Part shown: in pieces, positions 54,772 to 63,172 of the stretch
Numbering within the stretch: the first letter of the stretch is position 1
How the letters are laid out: the number at the start of each line of letters is the position of its first letter
Source: Pseudomonas sp. GV085
GTDB taxonomy: Bacteria; Pseudomonadota; Gammaproteobacteria; Pseudomonadales; Pseudomonadaceae
Reading direction: 5' to 3'
DNA: 64,000 nt
Assembly (NCBI RefSeq): GCF_003050925.1
Contig: NZ_QAOV01000010.1
Span: forward strand, 124,001 to 188,000
Program-made: the position numbers and the translations under genes
The notes under the pieces: model-generated
Database searches by the model: none
What the model was told of the DNA's origin: nothing
The model's input: the letters and a program-made list of their open reading frames with translations, nothing else

Positions 54772-55643
54772 GCGAAGTCGTACTCAGTGTCGAAAAGCTG
54801 ATGATGCACTTCGGCGGCATCAAGGCGTTGAACGACGTCAGCCTGAAAGTCCACCGCAATTCGATCTTCGCCCTGATCGGGCCCAATGGCGCCGGCAAAA
54901 CCACGGTGTTCAACTGCCTGACCGGGTTCTACAAGGCCTCCGGCGGCAAAATCGAACTCAATGTGCGTGGTCAGCAGACGAACGTCATCAAATTGCTGGG
55001 TGAGTCGTTCAAGCCAACGGATTTCGTTTCGCCGAAATCCTTCGCCAGTCGGCTGTTCTACAAGGCGTTCGGCGGCACCCACCTGGTGAACCGCGCCGGA
55101 CTGGCGCGTACGTTCCAGAACATTCGCCTGTTCAAGGAAATGTCGGTGCTGGAAAACCTGCTGGTGGCACAGCACATGTGGGTCAACCGCAGCATGCTGG
55201 CCGGCATCCTCAATACCAAGGGCTACCGCAAGGCCGAAAGCGATGCGCTGGACCACGCGTTCTACTGGCTGGAGGTGGTGGACCTGGTGGATTGCGCCAA
55301 TCGCCTGGCCGGTGAACTGTCCTACGGCCAGCAACGCCGCCTGGAAATCGCCCGTGCCATGTGCACCCGTCCGCAGATCATCTGCCTTGACGAGCCGGCC
55401 GCCGGCCTCAACCCCCAGGAAACCGAAGCGCTGAGCGCGATGATCCGGCTGCTGCGCGACGAGCACGATCTGACCGTGGTGCTGATCGAACACGACATGG
55501 GCATGGTAATGAGCATTTCCGATCACATCGTGGTGCTGGACCACGGCATCGTCATCGCCGAGGGCGGACCCGATGCGATTCGTAACGACCCGAAAGTGAT
55601 TGCGGCCTACCTGGGCGCCGATGAAGAGGAAGTGGTGCTATGA
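54768..55643 (+). CDS. braF: Branched-chain amino acid ABC transporter ATPase (LivG type)
   Basis: 291-aa ATPase: Walker A GPNGAGKTT, signature LSYGQQRRLEIARAM, Walker B IICLDEPAAGLNPQE. The insert between Walker A and the signature (KPTDFVSPKSFASRLFYKAF) is typical of LivG. It overlaps braE and braG by 4 bases each. Confidence 0.96.
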   Translation: MSEVVLSVEKLMMHFGGIKALNDVSLKVHRNSIFALIGPNGAGKTTVFNCLTGFYKASGGKIELNVRGQQTNVIKLLGESFKPTDFVSPKSFASRLFYKAFGGTHLVNRAGLARTFQNIRLFKEMSVLENLLVAQHMWVNRSMLAGILNTKGYRKAESDALDHAFYWLEVVDLVDCANRLAGELSYGQQRRLEIARAMCTRPQIICLDEPAAGLNPQETEALSAMIRLLRDEHDLTVVLIEHDMGMVMSISDHIVVLDHGIVIAEGGPDAIRNDPKVIAAYLGADEEEVVL

Positions 55644-56356
55644 GCAAACCCATCCTCGAACTCAAGGAACTGGATGTGTTTTACGGGCCGATCCAGGCCC
55701 TGAAGAAAGTCTCGCTGCACATCAAGGAAGGGGAAACCGTCAGCCTGATCGGCTCCAACGGCGCCGGCAAGTCGACCCTGTTGATGTCGATCTTCGGCCA
55801 GCCGCGGGCGGCGGACGGGCAGATCCTCTATCAGGGTGTGGACATCACCCACAAGTCGTCCCACTACATCGCCTCCAACGGCATCGCGCAATCGCCGGAA
55901 GGGCGGCGGGTGTTTCCCGACATGACCGTCGAGGAGAACCTGCTGATGGGCACCATCCCTATCGGTGACAAGTACGCCAAGGAAGACATGCAACGCATGT
56001 TCGAGCTGTTCCCGCGGCTCGAAGAGCGGCGCACCCAGCGGGCGATGACCATGTCTGGCGGCGAGCAGCAAATGCTCGCCATCGCCCGGGCACTGATGAG
56101 CCGGCCCAAGTTGCTGCTGCTCGATGAGCCGAGCCTGGGTCTGGCGCCGATTGTGGTGAAACAGATCTTCGCGACACTGCGGGAACTGGCCAAGACCGGC
56201 ATGACCATCTTTCTGGTGGAGCAGAACGCCAACCACGCCCTGCGGTTGTCGGACCGGGCGTACGTGATGGTCAACGGCGAAATCCGGATGACGGGTACCG
56301 GCAAAGAATTGCTGGTCAACGAGGACGTGCGTAACGCCTATCTCGGCGGGCACTGA
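55640..56356 (+). CDS. braG: Branched-chain amino acid ABC transporter ATPase (LivF type)
   Basis: 238-aa ATPase: Walker A GSNGAGKST, signature MSGGEQQMLAIARAL, Walker B LLLLDEPSLGLAP. Last gene of the operon, with a terminator after it. Confidence 0.96.
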   Translation: MSKPILELKELDVFYGPIQALKKVSLHIKEGETVSLIGSNGAGKSTLLMSIFGQPRAADGQILYQGVDITHKSSHYIASNGIAQSPEGRRVFPDMTVEENLLMGTIPIGDKYAKEDMQRMFELFPRLEERRTQRAMTMSGGEQQMLAIARALMSRPKLLLLDEPSLGLAPIVVKQIFATLRELAKTGMTIFLVEQNANHALRLSDRAYVMVNGEIRMTGTGKELLVNEDVRNAYLGGH

Positions 56357-56374
56357 GTTTCAGTGGTTATGCAC

Positions 56375-56406
56375 AAGCCCCTGCGCGCAATCGCCGGGGC
56401 TTTTTT
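56375..56406 (+). terminator. Terminator of the bra operon
   Basis: AAGCCCC..GGGGCTT stem with an inner GC loop, then TTTTTT. Confidence 0.88.
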
Positions 56407-56430
56407 GTCTCTCAAATCCACCAATCCCCC

Positions 56431-56543
56431 TGTAGGAGCAGCCGGTCGACGCTCGATTGCTCGCGAAGGATTCAAGGGCAACGCGTTTTTCCAGAATGCG
56501 CGCGTTTTCGTTAACGTCCATCGCGAGCAAGCTCGCTCCTACA
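56431..56543. repeat. REP pair with an altered left unit
   Basis: The right unit CGCGAGCAAGCTCGCTCCTA is standard. The left unit reads GGAGCAGCCGGTCGACGCTC and then GATTGCTCGCG, i.e. the usual short loop is replaced by a longer segment with its own GTCGAC dyad. Confidence 0.8.
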
Positions 56544-56645
56544 GAGTTTTGTGGCGGGCCCCGAGGAATTGTGGAAAACAATATTCCCAAGCTCGCAAAG
56601 CGCGACATAAAGCCGCTGCAAATAGTTGTTTTGTCACAGTTTTGA

Positions 56646-56705
56646 CTTGTCCCCGTTTGCTGTGGAGCCGGCTGTGAATAACGTGGGAGTAGCTGGCTGT
56701 AGGCC
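56646..56705 (+). repeat. Diverged 60-base direct repeat, copy A
   Basis: Aligns without gaps to 57021-57080 at 44 of 60 positions by hand count. The TGTGAATAA of this copy aligns with the TGTGGATAA of the other. Confidence 0.7.
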
Positions 56706-56818
56706 TTTAAAGCCGTGGCTTGTAGAGGTGTGGTTGTTTTTTGAACAGGTGCTTTTGCGCAACTTCAAGGCCGCTTTGTCAACCTTTTTGTTCGGGACGA
56801 AAGTGCGTGGAATCGGCA

Positions 56819-56837
56819 TGGACAAGCCTGTGGATAA
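56819..56837 (+). repeat. Core of the repeat family, third copy
   Basis: TGGACAAGCCTGTGGATAA matches 57038-57056 at 17 of 19 positions. Confidence 0.65.
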
Positions 56838-57020
56838 GTCTGTGACTAAACTCTGGAAAGACCCGGCTGAAGGCCGTGGTTACTGGCTTGGCGCCATCGC
56901 GGGTTTGACCCGTCAGTCGCGAAAATGGCCAAGGGCTACACAGCTGGCGGTTGAAGGTCAAGCAAAAAAGTTTTAAAACCCCGCGCAAAGCCTTGTGGAT
57001 AGCGGCTTGCAGCTTTTCCA

Positions 57021-57080
57021 CTTGCCCCCAAAGACTGTGGACCGGCCTGTGGATAACGTGCGCGCACATGGCTGCAGGCC
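57021..57080 (+). repeat. Diverged 60-base direct repeat, copy B
   Basis: Counterpart of 56646-56705; contains the exact TGTGGATAA at 57048. Confidence 0.7.
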
Positions 57081-57137
57081 ACGCTGGTCGAGGGCTTGCA
57101 AGGATTGATCGATTTTTATACAGAAAGTGCGGTGAAC

Positions 57138-57217
57138 GTAGGAGCTGCCGCAGGCTGCGATCTTTTCCACAGGAGCACGGCAAGATCAAAGGATCGCAGC
57201 CTGCGGCAGCTCCTACG
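57138..57217. repeat. REP pair (GGAGCTGCCGCAGG family)
   Basis: GTAGGAGCTGCCGCAGGCTG and its complement, about 30 bases apart. Confidence 0.9.
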
Positions 57218-57310
57218 GGGCAAAGGTTGCCGGTATGAGCGTGGCCGGGCATGCTGCCTGCTGATTTTCTATTCCAATGGCTGGCGATCAGCCGAAGCAA
57301 GGAGAACACG

Positions 57311-58072
57311 ATGTCCAACACCCTGTTTATTACCGGCGCGACTTCCGGTTTTGGTGAAGCCTGTGCCCGTCGTTTTGCCGAGGCCGGCTGGAAACTGGTG
57401 CTGACTGGCCGTCGTGAAGAGCGTCTCAATGCGCTGTGCGCCGAACTGTCGAAGCAGACCGAAGTCCATGGCCTGGTGCTCGATGTGCGTGATCGCAAGG
57501 CCATGGAAGAGGCGATTGCCAATCTGCCGCCATCCTTCGCCAAACTGCGCGGGTTGATCAACAACGCCGGGCTGGCCCTGGGCGTTGACCCGGCGCCCAA
57601 GTGCGACCTGGACGATTGGGACACCATGGTCGATACCAACGTCAAAGGCCTGATGTATAGCACCCGTCTGCTGTTGCCACGCCTGATCGCCCACGGTCGT
57701 GGTGCCGGCATCGTCAACCTGGGGTCCATCGCCGGCAACTACCCGTACCCGGGCAGCCACGTGTATGGTGCGACCAAGGCGTTCGTCAAACAGTTCTCCC
57801 TGAACCTGCGCTGCGACCTGCAAGGCACGGGCGTACGGGTCAGCAACATCGAGCCGGGCCTGTGCGAGAGTGAGTTCTCGCTGGTGCGTTTTGCCGGTGA
57901 CCAGGAGCGCTACAACGCCACCTACGCCGGCGCTGAGCCGATTCAGCCACAAGACATCGCCGAGACCATTTTCTGGGTCCTCAATGCGCCAGCGCACATC
58001 AACATCAACAGCCTGGAGCTGATGCCGGTGAGCCAGACCTGGTCCGGGTTTGCTATCGAGCGCAAGTCTTAA
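57311..58072 (+). CDS. Short-chain dehydrogenase/reductase (YdfG-like)
   Basis: 253-aa classical SDR: cofactor motif TGATSGFGEACARRF, NNAGLALG, the catalytic Ser of NLGSIAGNYPYPGSHVYGATKAFV with Tyr and Lys of Y-x-x-x-K. Closest in style to YdfG, the NADP-dependent 3-hydroxy acid/serine dehydrogenase, but the substrate cannot be fixed. ATG 57311 follows AAGGAGA. Confidence 0.9.
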   Translation: MSNTLFITGATSGFGEACARRFAEAGWKLVLTGRREERLNALCAELSKQTEVHGLVLDVRDRKAMEEAIANLPPSFAKLRGLINNAGLALGVDPAPKCDLDDWDTMVDTNVKGLMYSTRLLLPRLIAHGRGAGIVNLGSIAGNYPYPGSHVYGATKAFVKQFSLNLRCDLQGTGVRVSNIEPGLCESEFSLVRFAGDQERYNATYAGAEPIQPQDIAETIFWVLNAPAHININSLELMPVSQTWSGFAIERKS

Positions 58073-58087
58073 GACCGCATAATGGCC

Positions 58088-58151
58088 TTTCGCGAGCAGG
58101 CTCGCTCCCACATGGATCGCATTGAACCTGTGGGAGCGAGCCTGCTCGCGA
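58088..58151. repeat. REP pair (GTGGGAGCGAGCCTGCTCGC variant)
   Basis: TTCGCGAGCAGGCTCGCTCC and its complement, the tightest pair in the window. Confidence 0.9.
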
Positions 58152-58244
58152 AGGGGCCGGAATTGGCAGTGGAAGGCATCAGCTAGACTCCTTCCTCAAG
58201 CAGCCCGCCACACCCGGCGGTCTAGAGGTTTTAGAGGAGATCAA

Positions 58245-59150
58245 GTGAGTAATCGAGGCGAGCAGTCGCTGCTCAAGCAATCGACCTTCCTGATGCTCGC
58301 CGTGACATTCGCCGGGATCATCACCGGTTTTGTTTCGGGCGCCCAATCCATCCTGTTCGATGGCTTTTTTTCGTTGATCGCGGCCTTCATCAAGGTCCTG
58401 ATGCTGATCACCGCGAGGTTGATCGCCAAGGAAAGCAACCAGCGCTTCCAGTTCGGTTACTGGCACCTGGAACCCATGGTGCTGCTGATCGAAGGCAGTT
58501 TCCTGTTCCTGGTTGCCATTTATGCCTTTCTCAACGGTGTGTTCGGCATCATCAGTGGTGGCCGTGAGGTCGAGCTCGGCCTGGTGATCCTCTACGCGGC
58601 GGTGTTCACCGTCGTTGAGCTGATTTATTTTTTCTACGTCCGCCATCGCAATCGCACACTCAAATCATCGCTGATCCAGTTCGACAACATCAGTTGGCTG
58701 GTGGACGCGATGCTATCGGCGGGACTGCTGGTGAGTTTCCTGATCGCGCTGCTGCTCAAGACTCAGGGTTACGACAAGTGGGCAGTGTATGTCGACCCGA
58801 TGATTCTGATTCTGCTGGCCCTGGGCATGCTTCCTCCAGCGTTCAAAATCCTCGGGCCGGCATTGCGCGATGTGTTGGGGATCGTCCCGGATCAACTGGA
58901 CGACAAGGTGCGTCGGGTGATGGAGGTGGCGAAGGTCGAGCATGGCTTCGACGACTACATTTCCTACGTGCAGAAACACGGCAGGGCCTGTTTTATCGAG
59001 ATTCACATCGTATTGCCGAAGGATTACTGGCTAGACGGAATAGGGCAGCTGGACAGTTTGCGCGAGGAGATTTCCGCGAAGCTCGGTAAGCCGGATGCAG
59101 CGCGATGGCTGACCATCAGTTTTACCGGGGATCGCAAGTGGACCGAGTGA
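58245..59150 (+). CDS. Cation diffusion facilitator family transporter
   Basis: 301-aa membrane protein with about six TM segments. Metal-site style motifs are SILFDGFFSLIA (TM2 Asp) and YWHLEPMVLL. The C-terminal cytoplasmic domain (KVEHGFDDYISYVQKHGRACFIEIHIVLP) is of the CDF dimerisation type. GTG start after AGAGGAGA; a longer reading from 58122 begins in a REP unit. Likely exports a divalent metal; which metal is unknown. Confidence 0.85.
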   Translation: MSNRGEQSLLKQSTFLMLAVTFAGIITGFVSGAQSILFDGFFSLIAAFIKVLMLITARLIAKESNQRFQFGYWHLEPMVLLIEGSFLFLVAIYAFLNGVFGIISGGREVELGLVILYAAVFTVVELIYFFYVRHRNRTLKSSLIQFDNISWLVDAMLSAGLLVSFLIALLLKTQGYDKWAVYVDPMILILLALGMLPPAFKILGPALRDVLGIVPDQLDDKVRRVMEVAKVEHGFDDYISYVQKHGRACFIEIHIVLPKDYWLDGIGQLDSLREEISAKLGKPDAARWLTISFTGDRKWTE

Positions 59151-59173
59151 CTGGATTGCCCCAGGCCACAAAG

Positions 59174-60307
59174 TCAGCCGAGATATTGCGCCAACCCGCG
59201 ATAACAGGTCGCCAAGTGATAGGGCGTGGTCGACGGCATGTCGCGGCGGCTGACTTCACCGTGCTCGTCACGGCACTCAAACCAGCCGCCGGCATGCAGC
59301 GAGTGTTGCTGTAACGCCTGTAATTGACGCAGTACATCCGCTTCGCTGTCCGGGCGCAGCGTCAATGCGCGCAGGTATTCAGCCTGGGCCCAGATACGCT
59401 GCGTGGCGTCCCGGACGCCGCCATCCGGTCCGAAGTCGAGCATCGCCCGCACAGCGCCAGTCTGCTGATCGATGCCCACCTGCTCGGTAAAGGCGAAGGC
59501 CCGCGCCAGATCGGCATGCAGCGCCGAATGGCGTAACAGCGGCGAGGATTCCAGCAGGAAATACCACTCGAACTGATGCCCGGGTTCAAACCAGTTATCC
59601 ACAGACCCCAGCGGCTTTTCCATCAACACGCTGTGTTGCGGATCGATGAAGCGCGCGTGCATGGCTGTGCATAACTCGACGAGCGCCTGTTGCACGTCGA
59701 GGTCTTCACGCACCGACAGGGTAGCGAGGAAAGCTTCGGCCAGGTGCATCAGCGGGTTTTGCAAAGGGCCGCTGTCCAGCGCTGCCCAGTCGCGGTCGAG
59801 CGTGGCTTCGTACAGACCGTCGTCCGTGGCGAAACGCTGCGCAATCACTTCCAGCGAGGCGTTGAGTACCGACTCCACCAGTGGCTCGCGAACCTTGTCC
59901 CAGTAATGGGCGCAGGCGAACAGGATGAAGGCGTGGGTGTAGAGATCCTTGCGCTGATCCAGCGGCGTCCCTTGTGCATCGACGCTGTAGAACCAGCCAC
60001 CGTGCTCGGCATCGTGGAAGTGCCGCTGCAAGGAGCGGAACAACGCGGCGGCACGCTCTTCGGCGCCCGGCAGCTGACCGATCAGGCTGGCAAACAGATA
60101 CAACTGCCGCGCACAGGCCATGGCCCGGTAGCGTTGCGGTGGCAGCGGTTGGTGTCCGGCATCCAGCGCCTCGTAGGGCAACGCCATGTCGGCGTTCCAG
60201 CCCGGACCTTGCCAGAGCGGCACGATGACGTTCAGGAAGTGCTGTTGCACCGAGGCGAACAGGGCGGTCAATTCAGGCTGAGAGGCGGAGCGGGAAACAG
60301 GCGGCAT
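59174..60307 (-). CDS. AGE-family sugar epimerase/isomerase
   Basis: 377-aa (alpha/alpha)6-barrel protein of the N-acylglucosamine 2-epimerase group. Conserved segments: KDLYTHAFILFA, QNPLMHLAEAFLA, FEPGHQFEWYFLL and a C-terminal TTPYHLATCYRGL. The motif set fits mannose/aldose isomerases (YihS-like) as well as N-acylglucosamine epimerases. It is convergent with the CDF gene. Confidence 0.87.
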   Translation of the reverse strand: MPPVSRSASQPELTALFASVQQHFLNVIVPLWQGPGWNADMALPYEALDAGHQPLPPQRYRAMACARQLYLFASLIGQLPGAEERAAALFRSLQRHFHDAEHGGWFYSVDAQGTPLDQRKDLYTHAFILFACAHYWDKVREPLVESVLNASLEVIAQRFATDDGLYEATLDRDWAALDSGPLQNPLMHLAEAFLATLSVREDLDVQQALVELCTAMHARFIDPQHSVLMEKPLGSVDNWFEPGHQFEWYFLLESSPLLRHSALHADLARAFAFTEQVGIDQQTGAVRAMLDFGPDGGVRDATQRIWAQAEYLRALTLRPDSEADVLRQLQALQQHSLHAGGWFECRDEHGEVSRRDMPSTTPYHLATCYRGLAQYLG

Positions 60308-60381
60308 TGGCTGGCGTCGTCACGGCAGGGGCGATTGCGCGACATGTTAGCAGAGAGGCTGACTCGACGGATGCGATCCTC

Positions 60382-60462
60382 GTAGGAGCTGCCGCAGGCT
60401 GCGATCTTTTGATGTGGATTTTGAATGCAAGATCAAAGATCGCAGCCTGCGGCAGCTCCTAC
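60382..60462. repeat. REP pair (GGAGCTGCCGCAGG family)
   Basis: GTAGGAGCTGCCGCAGGCTG and its complement between hupE/ureJ and the epimerase gene. Confidence 0.9.
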
Positions 60463-60472
60463 AGGGAGGGGG

Positions 60473-61045
60473 TTAGCCCGCCAGCAACCACACCCCGGTC
60501 GCCGCCGATGCCGCACCCGCCAGTCGAACCAGCGGTGCTGCGGCCTGCGGCAACACTCGCACCAGCGCGTAACCCGCCGTGTGCAATACCGTCGTCGCCG
60601 CGACGAAACCTGCAGCGTAGGTCCACGGACTCGACATGTCCGGTAATTCCAAGCCATGCGCCACGCCATGGAACAGCGCAAACAACGCCGTCGCCATAAC
60701 CGCCATCACCAACGGTGGACGCACCGCCAACGCTACTGCCATACCCAGCGCCAATACCGAGGCGGCAATCCCGCTCTCCAGTGCCGGCAGGTTCAGTCCT
60801 TCAAAACCCAGCAGTCCGCCGATCAGCATGGTGCTGACAAAGGTGCACGGCAGCGCCCAACGCGCTGCACCTTGCTGCTGTGCGGCCCAAAGGCCGACCG
60901 CGAGCATCGCCAGCAAATGATCGAGACCGCCAAGGGGATGGCTGATGCCGGCGATCAAGCCGTTGTCACCGTGCCCCGGATGAGCGAAGGCCAGGGCCGG
61001 AGTCAGCAGCAGGGCCAGGGCACCGAGAGTGCGCTTGAGTGTCAT
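60473..61045 (-). CDS. ureJ: HupE/UreJ-family nickel permease
   Basis: 190-aa membrane protein with a signal-like first segment (LLTPALAFA), then HPGHGDNGLIAGISHPLGGLDHLLAMLAVGLWAA with the family's H-P-x-x-G-x-D-H metal motif, and four to five further TM helices. Probably supplies nickel for urease. Last gene after ureE-ureF-ureG, 27 bases from ureG. Confidence 0.9.
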   Translation of the reverse strand: MTLKRTLGALALLLTPALAFAHPGHGDNGLIAGISHPLGGLDHLLAMLAVGLWAAQQQGAARWALPCTFVSTMLIGGLLGFEGLNLPALESGIAASVLALGMAVALAVRPPLVMAVMATALFALFHGVAHGLELPDMSSPWTYAAGFVAATTVLHTAGYALVRVLPQAAAPLVRLAGAASAATGVWLLAG

Positions 61046-61072
61046 GGATAAGCTTCCTTGTTGAAGTCGTGA

Positions 61073-61687
61073 TCAGGCAGCGGTCAGCAAACCCTGGCGT
61101 TCGATGAAGGCGATGATCTGTTCCAGACCCTGGCCGGTTTTCTGATTGCTGAAGACAAACGGCTTGCCGTTGCGCATGCGCTGGGTGTCGCTGTTCATCA
61201 TCTCCAGCGAGGCACCGACCAGCGGCGCGAGGTCGATCTTGTTGATCACCAGCAAGTCGGATTTACAGATCCCGGGCCCGCCCTTGCGCGGCAGCTTGTC
61301 GCCGGCCGAGACGTCGATCACGTAGATGGTCAGGTCCGACAGTTCCGGGCTGAAGGTCGCGGAGAGGTTGTCGCCCCCGGACTCCACCAGAATCAGGTCC
61401 AGCCCCGGAAAGCGGCGATTGAGTTGATCCACGGCTTCAAGGTTGATCGAGGCGTCTTCGCGGATGGCCGTGTGCGGGCAGCCACCTGTTTCCACGCCGA
61501 TGATGCGCTCCGGTGCCAGGGCTTCGTTGCGCACCAGAAAGTCGGCGTCTTCGCGGGTGTAGATGTCGTTGGTCACGACGGCCAGGTTGTAGCGCTCGCG
61601 CAGGGCCAGGCACAGGGCCAGGGTCAGGGCGGTTTTGCCGGAGCCGACCGGGCCGCCGATGCCGACACGCAGGGGTTGTGTGTTCAT
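61073..61687 (-). CDS. ureG: Urease accessory GTPase UreG
   Basis: 204-aa SIMIBI GTPase that powers nickel insertion into urease. P-loop GGPVGSGKTAL, the Cys-Pro-His nickel motif in VETGGCPHTAIRED, and GTP-site NKIDLAP. ATG 61687 gives the family start MNTQPLRVGIGG; the upstream extension of the frame overlaps ureF. Confidence 0.97.
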   Translation of the reverse strand: MNTQPLRVGIGGPVGSGKTALTLALCLALRERYNLAVVTNDIYTREDADFLVRNEALAPERIIGVETGGCPHTAIREDASINLEAVDQLNRRFPGLDLILVESGGDNLSATFSPELSDLTIYVIDVSAGDKLPRKGGPGICKSDLLVINKIDLAPLVGASLEMMNSDTQRMRNGKPFVFSNQKTGQGLEQIIAFIERQGLLTAA

Positions 61688-61710
61688 GTGATTCTCCAAA
61701 ATAACAGGCC

Positions 61711-62385
61711 CTAGGAACGGAACAGACGGCTGTACTGGCGCTCGTGGGCCATGCACGCCAGGGACAGGCCGAAAGCGGCACTGCCGTAATGATCGGTATC
61801 GATTCGGGTGGCGTTCTGTTGAGCTTGTTGAAGCAGCGGCAACAGTTCGCTGGTCAGGCGCTGGGCGGCTTGCTGACCCAGGGGCAGGGTCTTCATCAGC
61901 ACTGCCAACTGGTTTTCCAGCCAGCTCCACAGCCATGCGGCCAGGGCGTCCTGCGGGCTGATCTGCCAGGCGCGTGCGGCCAAGGCCCAACCCAGGGCCA
62001 GATGTGGCTCGCTGCGTTGTTCGAGGAAGGCTCGGGCCGGCACGTCAAGTTCCGGCAAGCCATTGAGCAATTGCTGCAACGAGTAGCCCATTTGCCGGCT
62101 CTCCTGATGCAACTCGCGGGTTTCGCGACTGGCGCGGTGTTCCTCGCAACGTTGCAGCAATTCACCCCAGTTGTCCTCGCTGGCGGCCAGGCAATGTGCG
62201 AGCAGCAACGGTGCTTCGAAGCGTGCCAGGTTTAACAACAACTGATCGCTGATCCAGCGCCGGGCGCTGTCGGGATCATTTACGCGGCCGTTATCCACCG
62301 CCATTTCCAGCCCTTGGGAGTAGCTGTAGCCACCAATCGGCAATTGCGGACTGGCCAGGCGCAACAGCGCCCAGGCCGGGTTCAT
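61711..62385 (-). CDS. ureF: Urease accessory protein UreF
   Basis: 224-aa all-helical protein acting with UreH/UreD and UreG. Starts ALLRLASPQLPIGGYSYSQGLE and ends ACMAHERQYSRLFRS, both family hallmarks. It overlaps ureE by 4 bases. Confidence 0.95.
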   Translation of the reverse strand: MNPAWALLRLASPQLPIGGYSYSQGLEMAVDNGRVNDPDSARRWISDQLLLNLARFEAPLLLAHCLAASEDNWGELLQRCEEHRASRETRELHQESRQMGYSLQQLLNGLPELDVPARAFLEQRSEPHLALGWALAARAWQISPQDALAAWLWSWLENQLAVLMKTLPLGQQAAQRLTSELLPLLQQAQQNATRIDTDHYGSAAFGLSLACMAHERQYSRLFRS

Positions 62386-62882
62386 GGGCGGACACCGAAC
62401 TGGTGCAGTTTCGGCGCGTAGTTGAAGTCTTCATCGCCGTGGCGCGAATGATGATGACCACCGCCGTAGGCGCCATGTTCCGGCTGGAACGGGGCCTCGA
62501 TGTTCTCGGCATGGGCGCCGAGTTGCTCGAGCATGGCCTTGAGCACGTAATCGTCGAGCAGGCGCAACCAGCCTTCGCCGACTTGCAGGGCGACATGACG
62601 ATTGCCCAGGTGATAGGCCGCGCGGGTCAGTTCAAAGGTATTGGCGCAGGTGACGTGGAGCAATTGTTCGGGGCGGGCGCAGACACGTACGATTCGCCCG
62701 TCTTCGGCTTGCAGGCATTCGCCGTCATGCAACGGCGGCTGGCCGCGCTGCAAAAACAACCCGACGTCTTCGCCCTCGGCACTGAAACAGCGCAAACGGC
62801 TTTTGCTGCGGGCTTCGAACGTCAGGTGCAGTTCGGCGGCCCAAACGGGTTGAGGGTCGATTCTGCGATGAATCACCAGCAT
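62382..62882 (-). CDS. ureE: Urease accessory nickel chaperone UreE
   Basis: 166 aa with an N-terminal peptide-binding domain (KSRLRCFSAEGEDVGLFLQRG), a metal-binding domain (YHLGNRHVALQVGEGWLRLLDDYVL) and a His-rich tail (GGGHHHSRHGDEDF). ATG 62882 follows GGAAG; 62906 is a possible longer start. The urease structural genes and ureD are not in the window. Confidence 0.95.
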   Translation of the reverse strand: MLVIHRRIDPQPVWAAELHLTFEARSKSRLRCFSAEGEDVGLFLQRGQPPLHDGECLQAEDGRIVRVCARPEQLLHVTCANTFELTRAAYHLGNRHVALQVGEGWLRLLDDYVLKAMLEQLGAHAENIEAPFQPEHGAYGGGHHHSRHGDEDFNYAPKLHQFGVRP

Positions 62883-63059
62883 CGGAAGGCTTCCAGCAAT
62901 GGACAATGCTCAGGCTAGAGCAAGGGGCTTGCCAATCGACATGATGCGTAGGAAATGGCTGAAGGAGACGTGGGACTGGTATTGATGGAGTGAGCTTTTT
63001 GGTTGAAGTTGGTGCGTTGATTTTGATCTGCGCACCAAGATGATGCTATGCGGGACATC

Positions 63060-63163
63060 GTAGGAGCGAGCTTGCTCGCGAAAGCGGTTTGTCTGTCACA
63101 TGAATGTCGAAGATGTCGAAGATGTCGAAGATGTCGACGCATTCGCGAGCAAGCTCGCTCCTA
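63060..63163. repeat. REP pair enclosing a 9-base tandem repeat
   Basis: GTAGGAGCGAGCTTGCTCGC and its complement enclose 63104-63138, in which GAAGATGTC is repeated three times in tandem, with partial units on each side. Confidence 0.9.
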
Positions 63164-63172
63164 TAAAGGGCG

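Larger units (their letters stand above)
56570..57080. other. Gene-free region with DnaA-box-like repeats
   Basis: In the 954-base gap between braG and the next gene, the terminator and two REP pairs flank about 500 bases with no convincing ORF. Two exact TGTGGATAA sequences (complement of the DnaA box TTATCCACA) lie at 56829-56837 and 57048-57056. Near matches are TGTGGAAAA (56570), TGTGAATAA (56673) and TGTGGATAG (56994), all in the same orientation. They sit inside a diverged repeat family. A DnaA-binding or titration site is possible; no replication gene is nearby. Confidence 0.5.

Noticed and set aside
56626..57238. Two overlapping plus-strand ORFs of 95-116 codons in the DnaA-box region
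   Set aside because: Low-complexity translations without start signals; they cross the direct repeats in different frames, so the repeats are not coding.
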